Source of the DNA: Thalassiosira profunda
Taxonomy: Eukaryota; Bacillariophyta; Thalassiosirophyceae; Thalassiosirales; Thalassiosiraceae
NCBI GenBank assembly: GCA_036939355.1
Contig: JALLAP010001121.1
Coordinates: 1 to 11,373, forward strand
Length of the DNA stretch: 11,373 bases
Direction of reading: 5' to 3'
Shown: in pieces, positions 6,509 to 11,373 of the stretch
How the letters are laid out: every line of letters begins with the position of its first letter
How positions within the stretch are numbered: the stretch's first letter is position 1
Made by a program: the position numbers and the translations under genes
The notes under the pieces: model-generated
What the model was told of the DNA's origin: nothing
Database searches by the model: none
What the model saw: the letters and a program-made list of their open reading frames with translations, nothing else

Positions 6509-7759
6509 TCAGCGAGGACCAAAGTCTTTCCGCGCACGATCGTTCAGCCACTCGAACAGCCGGTCCGCGAACTCGTTCGTCCTCTGTTTCCCGCCGCGTC
6601 CGCTGCTCCGTTCGTGGAAGAAACCGTGCCCGGCGCCTCTTAGCACGGTCAGAGTCTTTTCACCGTTGCTCAGATTGGTCACGGAATCGTACCACTCTCG
6701 CACGCTTTGCACCGGCACTATCTCGTCTCTGTCTCCGACGATGACGTACAAGGATGGNATCGTACCACTCTCGCACGCTTTGCACCGGCACTATCTCGTC
6801 TCTGTCTCCGACGATGACGTACAAGGATGGCAATCCCTCCATCTGAGCAGCCACGTTGTTTCTCTTAACGTCTTCTGGCACTCGACGGGCCGTGAGGTCC
6901 AACAGCATGTTAGAGGTCGAGAGCGGCCACCTCCCGGAATAATTGCGGGCGCTGCTCGGCGGAGAGGAGTACGTTGGATGCTCCACCGGGGTCAGGATGC
7001 CTTCCGATGGCAGAATGTGCGACAGGGTGCGCAGGGCCAGTATCAATGGTGCCGGGGGCAGTGCTTCCGGGTGGATGCCCAGCGCCGGTGCAAGGAGCGC
7101 AATCCCGTAGAAGTCTGGCAGTTGTTGTGACTGCGTTTGCGGATTGGAATTGATGTCGCGACGGGCCGATAGGATGCCCTTGACTGCATACGCAACCAAC
7201 GCCCCGCCCAAGCTCCCGCCACACAACGCCATGCCCTTTGCTCTCGAGAATACCGTGCTCGTGTGCATTGCAAATTCCACCGTGTGTTGCACCAAATCGT
7301 CAAACGAAGGACACGTTGCCCTTCCCTTGCCGGAGGCACCAAAGAATCCGCCGCTTCCGCTGCCAACGTCTTCCGACAATCCGTGCCCCGCCAGCTCTAG
7401 GACCGCAAGCCTCCAACAGTGCTTCGCGCAATATTGCGCCAGCGTTTGCACGCCCCACGTCTCCGCCGATTCGCATACACCATGAATGTATAACAGAAGA
7501 GGCCATTCGTCCGCGTTGTGGAGGGAGCGGCGGCGATTGGCATGGGTGTGCGATGCGTTCGCATTGCCTGCTGCACCATCGCTTTCTCTGCCTCATCGTC
7601 ATCGCCTCTGTAGAGAGGGCCGAAGCACTCGACGTTCAGCACCACCCCGTCGCGGGCGCGGAACGGACGGCGCGACGTGGCGACGAGCAGTCGAAGGGTG
7701 GCGGCGTCCTCGTCGCCCCCGAAGGCGAGGTCGGACGTTTCAATGCTGCTGGGCGGCAT
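6509..7759 (-). CDS. Alpha/beta-hydrolase (serine hydrolase, lipase/esterase-like), frame broken twice
   Basis: The fold signatures appear in order: an N-terminal strand (RDGVVLNVECFGP), the oxyanion strand PLLLYIHGVCESAETW, an ELAGHGLSED loop, the nucleophile elbow ALCGGSLGGAL (Ser codon 7212-7214), the acid loop YVIVGDRDEIVPVQ, and the catalytic His in RGAGHGFFHE. This matches alpha/beta-hydrolase fold enzymes, closest in style to monoacylglycerol-lipase or esterase relatives; the substrate is unknown. ATG 7759 is the first ATG after an in-frame TAG and has weak context. The frame changes between the VECFGP strand and the PLLLYIHG strand (about 7500-7592), and no convincing GT-AG intron explains it. 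It breaks again at the N (6758) within a 72-bp duplication; collapsing 73 nt restores the reading. The gene converges with the cupin gene 90 bp away. Confidence 0.78.
6686..6830. repeat. 72-bp exact duplication flanking a single N (assembly join)
   Basis: Positions 6686-6757 and 6759-6830 are identical over 72 bp with one N (6758) between them. On the minus strand both encode the YVIVGDRDEIVPVQSVREWY segment of the hydrolase. The copy length is the same as at 5830-5974, which points to one assembly procedure rather than biology. Confidence 0.9.
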
Positions 7760-7938
7760 TGGCGCGCCGAAAATTTGGGCGAGAGGGGCAACGGCCTTCG
7801 GGTTCGGCGAGCTCGGGTTGCGGGGAGGCAAGGTTGCAAGTTGGTGGTGCACCGCGTGCTACCGCGTGCCGCGTGCGGTGCGCAGACTGTTGGTGCATCC
7901 TTGTGCTCATAAAATAACGTTTGCACCCCTCGCCGACG
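7760..7938. promoter_or_regulatory. Divergent intergenic region with three CCGCGTGC boxes
   Basis: This 179-bp interval separates the divergent starts of the hydrolase and the 2OG oxygenase. It contains three copies of CCGCGTGC (7852-7859, 7862-7869, 7869-7876), framed by the inverted pair GCACCGC (7849-7855) and GCGGTGC (7875-7881). An AT-rich patch, CATAAAATAA (7909-7918), lies 21 bp before the oxygenase ATG, which is very close for a TATA box. Promoter function is inferred from position. Confidence 0.45.
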
Positions 7939-9625
7939 ATGACATCGACGCGCCGCTCCCTCCTCGCCGCCGCCGCCCTGGCGGCCCTCTCCATCGGCCC
8001 CGTTGCCGCCGCGGAAGGTCCCCCGGCGCCCTCGAACCCGTACCCGTCCGACTTCCGCGCCGACGACGCGTTGCAATTCTACAGCGTCGAGTCCACCTCG
8101 CTCCTGAAGCGGTCCATGCTCGCGGCCGGCTTCTCCGTCGACGAGACCGTCGAAGTGAACGAGAGCTATTTGGACTTTGCCGGGCGGGCGCTCGACGCGG
8201 AGAAGCGGCGGATCGAGGCCATACGAGACGCGCTGAAGGCCCAGGTGGCGGGCGATCGGACGTGCGCGGCGGACGATGGAAGCTGCGCCGCGCCGGAGGC
8301 GGCGGCAGAGAAGACAAAGGACGATAGGTGGGATAAGACGGGAGAGTTCGCTCGCTTCCAGGCGCCCGATTTGCAACCCGGACAGCTGGACCTTTTGAAG
8401 TGGAACGACGACGGGTCGATAGTGCAGGATTACGCCGCCCGCGTCGGCCTTCCCCCGCAGCTGGTCCCCACCCTCAAGGACTACGCGCGCAAAATGGGCC
8501 TCCTGGAAATTATGGAGAACATGCTCTATGACGATCCCCTCCCGCCCGACGGCGCCAAGTGGTTCAGCTTCCAGAGCCCGTACCAGAAACAGGGAGAGAT
8601 GCGCAACTTCACGTGGAACGTCGAACGGCCGGCAAAAAAGTGGAAGAGCGACATGCACTGGTTCAACACGGCGGACGAACTGAGCCACGAGGATGCCCTG
8701 CGGGCCTTATCGAAGGGGGGATTCGATGAGGTGTTGAAGGCGATCGGGGAGCAGTTCGGGCTCGACACATTGCACGTCGACAGCATCGGCTTCGTGAGCG
8801 TGACGGAATGCGAAAGGGGCTTCATCCACACCGACTGGGAGGACGTCGGGGGCCGGGCGTTCAACTTCCTCGTGGGCATCGAGTCGCCCGAGGATGCCGG
8901 GCCGGAGTTGGTCGTGGAGAACGAACGCCAAGGACAAAACGCCAAGGGCGAGGTGTACTACGGTTCCAACGCGGGCATCCTCGTGGGCGACGGGACCCGC
9001 CACGGCACCCGAGAGTGCAACCACCGCCAGCGTGACGGAATGCGAAAGGGGCTTCATCCACACCGACTGGGAGGACGTCGGGGGACGCGCGTTCAATTTC
9101 CTTGTGGGCATCGAAAGCCCGGACGACGCCGGTCCGGAATTGGTCGTGGAGAACGAACGCCAGGGACGGAACGCCAAGGGCGAGGTGTATTATGGGTCCA
9201 ACGCCGGCATCCTCGTGGGCGACGGGACCCGCCACGGCACCCGAGAGTGCAACCACCGCCCTTACAAGGGCGTCCGCATTACCGCGAGTATCTACTTGGC
9301 GGATCCGACCAAGCAGAACCTGGACATCCTCGCGGGGGACACCACGAGCATCTTCCCGCCCACGGGCGACGGGCCGGGGAAGGCGTGGATCTGGACGCAG
9401 AAGGGACGGCACTGGAAGAAGAACGGGAAGGGCGACGGGTTGGTGGGCGACAAGGGGCGGAAGGCGTTCGATTTCAGTGACCACGAGGAAAAAGGGTGCA
9501 GCGTGGAGGATTGCGAGAACGAGACGGACCGGGGGCGGAACAGCTGTTTGGAGACGTGCAAGGTTTTTATTGACGATGGGGAGTACAAGCCCGGCAAGAC
9601 GAGGAAGGAGGTGTTTGGCTACTGA
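7939..9625 (+). CDS. Secreted 2OG-Fe(II) oxygenase, prolyl-4-hydroxylase-like (frame broken by a 232-bp duplication)
   Basis: ATG 7939 (A at -3) starts a signal peptide (RRSLLAAAALAALSIGPVAA). The C-terminal half has the 2OG-Fe(II) oxygenase core: the HxD pair in GFIHTDWEDVGG (H297, D299), the distal His in GDGTRHGTREC (H355), and an Arg placed to bind 2-oxoglutarate in GVRITASIYLAD (R369 after collapse). Members such as prolyl 4-hydroxylases use Fe2+, 2-oxoglutarate and O2; with a signal peptide, action on secretory or wall proteins is plausible but not shown. The tail has four Cys (C443, C448, C459, C463 in GCSVEDC and NSCLETC), perhaps disulfide-bonded. A 232-bp tandem duplication (8797-9260) shifts the frame. 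Removing one copy gives about 484 residues in one frame. Confidence 0.82.
8797..9260. repeat. 232-bp tandem duplication with identical ends and a divergent middle
   Basis: Copy 1 (8797-9028) and copy 2 (9029-9260) are each 232 bp and abut directly. The first 56 and last 55 bp are identical. The middle 121 bp differ at about 20 sites by my count, mostly silent (the amino-acid changes seen are Glu to Asp and Gln to Arg). The length is not a multiple of three, so it shifts the oxygenase frame and repeats the catalytic HTD and RHGTREC motifs. Two alleles assembled in series is the likeliest cause. Confidence 0.88.
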
Positions 9626-9784
9626 AGTGCATGGTGAATGTTTTCTTATGAAATGTATTGTGTAGCTGTAGTCAACGAAAGGAGTTCGTGCTCTCGTATC
9701 TCCTCTCGCAGATCAGTAGGTCGAGGTTGCATCTTTGGTTGGGTTGGCGACTTGCCTCCTTTGCCTGGCGCCCGGGCCCTTTCA

Positions 9785-11359
9785 TCACCGAAAAAAGACG
9801 TCTTGTTTTTCTTTCTCCGACAGCTTCCCGTAACGCAAAGGCGAAGGAACAGCTTTTGGCGCGGCTTCCAATGGACTGCCAAACATGGCACCTACTGTGC
9901 TTTCCGCCGCCATTGCAACCGCTGCGTCCAACGGCTTCTCCGCTTCCTCTCCCTTTTTGCGTGCAGCACTGGGCGACCTTTTCGCTGGTGGCTTCCGGGC
10001 GGGAGACGACGCATTCGACGCTGCCTTCGTGGCGCCCGTTTTCTCACCAGAAGCCTTCGATTTGAGGGAAAGCTTGATTCGAAGCGGCTTCTCCTCGTCC
10101 TTGCGGGCTCTTTTGCTATTTGGTTGCATGTCGCTTCCAGATGCTTCGCGCTTCTTCCCATTCGATTCATTTGACGCAGCTCCTTTCTTCGCCACGCTCT
10201 CAGCAGTGGCCAGCTCGAGCGCCTTCCGCGGGTCCATGCTCGGGTCCCGCCGCATAATCTCCGATGCCAGTTCCATCTCCGCCCCACTCCCCTTACTGGA
10301 GCTACGCTCCTTTTCCTTCGACTCTTTCCGTGGAGCGGGCTTCGATTGATCCTGAGGAGGCGCCCTCGCGCTTTGCGCAGGAAACGAATCCTGATATTCG
10401 TCCGCGATAGGGGTGAACGACGGTATGGGCACTCGGTCTGCATTTCGTTTCACGCTTTCCTCAGAGGCTTTGGGCTCTTTTTCCTCGGCAGCCTCTTCAG
10501 CAAACAGCGCTCTCTTCGCGGTTGCCCCGTTGATCCTGAGCTCGTCCGTCCTCCTATCGGGGCTCGCTTTGATCGGCGAGGAGATCTTGCTCGCTTCCGC
10601 CAATGCCTCGAATCCGCTCAACTTCGGCCTCTTGCGTTCCCGCGCCTTCTCTTTCATCAGCCGGTCGTACGTTGGCACCTCCAGGACCTCGCGCACGTCC
10701 TCGTCCTCGTCTCCGCTGTCGAACAGGACGTGGTAACTGTGCCGCCACGCGCGATCGGCGCCCTCCCACGTTTTCGATCCGTGCACCGTCCCCAACATCC
10801 ACGCCCCATGGAGCTCCGGGTCGGTGGGATCGAGCCACTTGGCGCGCACGCGGGTGTTCTTCGCCAGGCGCTTTTGGGCGATCTCTTCGGGCACGGGCAA
10901 GGAGTAGTACTGCTCCAGGTCGCGAAGCCACGTTTGGTACTGGTCGTGAATGACGATGTCTTCCCGATCGAGGCCAAGGGTTTCTTCTCCGTCCGCGAAC
11001 TCGATGTCGTACAGCAGGTTGGGCACCGGGTATGCGAAGGCGTCCTGGATCGGGGCCAGTTTCGACGCCACGATCGAGCCAGAATACCACGATCCGTACG
11101 AGCCGGGATCATCACGGTCGTTCCATCGTGCGTAGACTTTGTTTCCAGGGATGAAGATCGAACGCTCCGTCGTCGGCGCGGACGGCCGCATCGTCGGGTC
11201 GAAGTAGTCCGGCATCCCTTCGTCCGCCGCCCGCTTCCGACCGGCGATCGGCTGGATCAGCGAGGGCGCCAATACCGTATCGATGAGGTGCTCCCCGAGG
11301 CAAATCATGACCTGTGGCTTCCCGCCCTTCTTCGGCTTCTTCGGGTGCTTCCGTTTCAT
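9785..11359 (-). CDS. Tandem Tudor-like nuclear protein, possible chromatin reader
   Basis: The 524-residue frame has two related modules. Module 1 (about 70-137) contains NKVYARWNDRDDPGSYGSWY then LLYDIEFADGEETLGL. Module 2 (about 170-231) contains RVRAKWLDPTDPELHGAWML then YHVLFDSGDEDEDVREV. The W, W/Y, Y and F residues at matching places (W79, W91, Y118, F121; W175, W187, Y209, F213) resemble the aromatic cage of Tudor-type domains, which bind methylated lysine or arginine. The remainder is low-complexity, charged and Lys/Ser-rich with NLS-like stretches (KRARK, PPAKRSPSAARKK), so a nuclear location is likely. The frame is open to the window edge beyond ATG 11359 (VIEK precedes it), so the true start may lie outside. 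It converges with the oxygenase gene, 159 bp apart. Confidence 0.72.
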   Translation of the reverse strand: MKRKHPKKPKKGGKPQVMICLGEHLIDTVLAPSLIQPIAGRKRAADEGMPDYFDPTMRPSAPTTERSIFIPGNKVYARWNDRDDPGSYGSWYSGSIVASKLAPIQDAFAYPVPNLLYDIEFADGEETLGLDREDIVIHDQYQTWLRDLEQYYSLPVPEEIAQKRLAKNTRVRAKWLDPTDPELHGAWMLGTVHGSKTWEGADRAWRHSYHVLFDSGDEDEDVREVLEVPTYDRLMKEKARERKRPKLSGFEALAEASKISSPIKASPDRRTDELRINGATAKRALFAEEAAEEKEPKASEESVKRNADRVPIPSFTPIADEYQDSFPAQSARAPPQDQSKPAPRKESKEKERSSSKGSGAEMELASEIMRRDPSMDPRKALELATAESVAKKGAASNESNGKKREASGSDMQPNSKRARKDEEKPLRIKLSLKSKASGEKTGATKAASNASSPARKPPAKRSPSAARKKGEEAEKPLDAAVAMAAESTVGAMFGSPLEAAPKAVPSPLRYGKLSEKEKQDVFFR

Positions 11360-11373
11360 CTTCTCGATGACCG

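Noticed and set aside
7590..7665. A short intron in the hydrolase ending at CTCTCTACAG
   Set aside because: The acceptor looks good, but splicing there leads straight into a TGA and would remove a strand (VVLNVECFGP) that looks conserved.
7636..8688. Minus-strand open frame of about 350 codons
   Set aside because: It spans the hydrolase start, the divergent promoter and the antisense of the oxygenase. It has no recognisable domain.
8797..9260. Mutually exclusive duplicated exons in the oxygenase
   Set aside because: The copies abut with no intron sequence between them, and the junction reads as a frame shift in the coding sequence.
9626..9784. A gene between the oxygenase and the Tudor-like gene
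   Set aside because: Only 159 bp between convergent stop codons, with short frames lacking any recognisable feature.

Overview
The window looks like nuclear DNA of a eukaryote. It is GC-rich (judged by eye, not computed) and gene-dense, with long open frames and few or no introns. The proteins fit a unicellular stramenopile alga, perhaps a diatom: a PHOSPHO-type HAD phosphatase, a type II membrane GT8-like glycosyltransferase, a secreted prolyl-4-hydroxylase-like 2OG-Fe(II) oxygenase, a membrane-anchored cupin-like protein and a tandem Tudor-like nuclear protein. The eukaryotic origin is well supported. The diatom or stramenopile assignment is an inference of moderate confidence. No tRNA, rRNA, CRISPR array or bacterial operon was seen.

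Seven genes alternate strictly in strand (- + - + - + -). From the left: a GT8-like glycosyltransferase cut by the left edge (1-1312, -); a PHOSPHO-like phosphatase (1466-2407, +); a coiled-coil protein (2515-3408, -, with a puzzling upstream open segment to 3656); a signal-peptide, cupin-like and transmembrane protein (4294-6418, +); an alpha/beta hydrolase (6509-7759, -); a secreted 2OG-Fe(II) oxygenase (7939-9625, +); and a tandem Tudor-like protein near the right edge (9785-11359, -). Convergent partners are separated by about 90-160 bp. Divergent partners share short intervals of about 150-180 bp, which are candidate bidirectional promoters. The exception is the coiled-coil/cupin pair. 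Its interval carries a 285-bp fold-back element with 19-bp perfect terminal inverted repeats, a 7-bp flanking direct repeat and a long central palindrome holding two TCACGTGA boxes. A third TCACGTGA box lies outside the element, nearer the cupin gene.

Three of the genes look broken as printed, and much of the breakage looks like assembly error. Two single-N junctions (5902 and 6758) are each flanked by an exact 72-bp duplication. Collapsing either one restores an uninterrupted frame, in the cupin gene and the hydrolase gene respectively. The oxygenase carries a 232-bp tandem duplication whose ends are identical while its middle differs at about 20 mostly synonymous sites, as expected if both alleles of a heterozygous locus were written one after the other. 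The hydrolase has a further unexplained frame change near 7500-7592.

The GT8-like, cupin-like and 2OG-oxygenase genes all have secretory-pathway features, but nothing in the sequence shows that they act together. I did not find a clear new multi-gene system. The fold-back element with its embedded G-boxes is the most unusual structure here.
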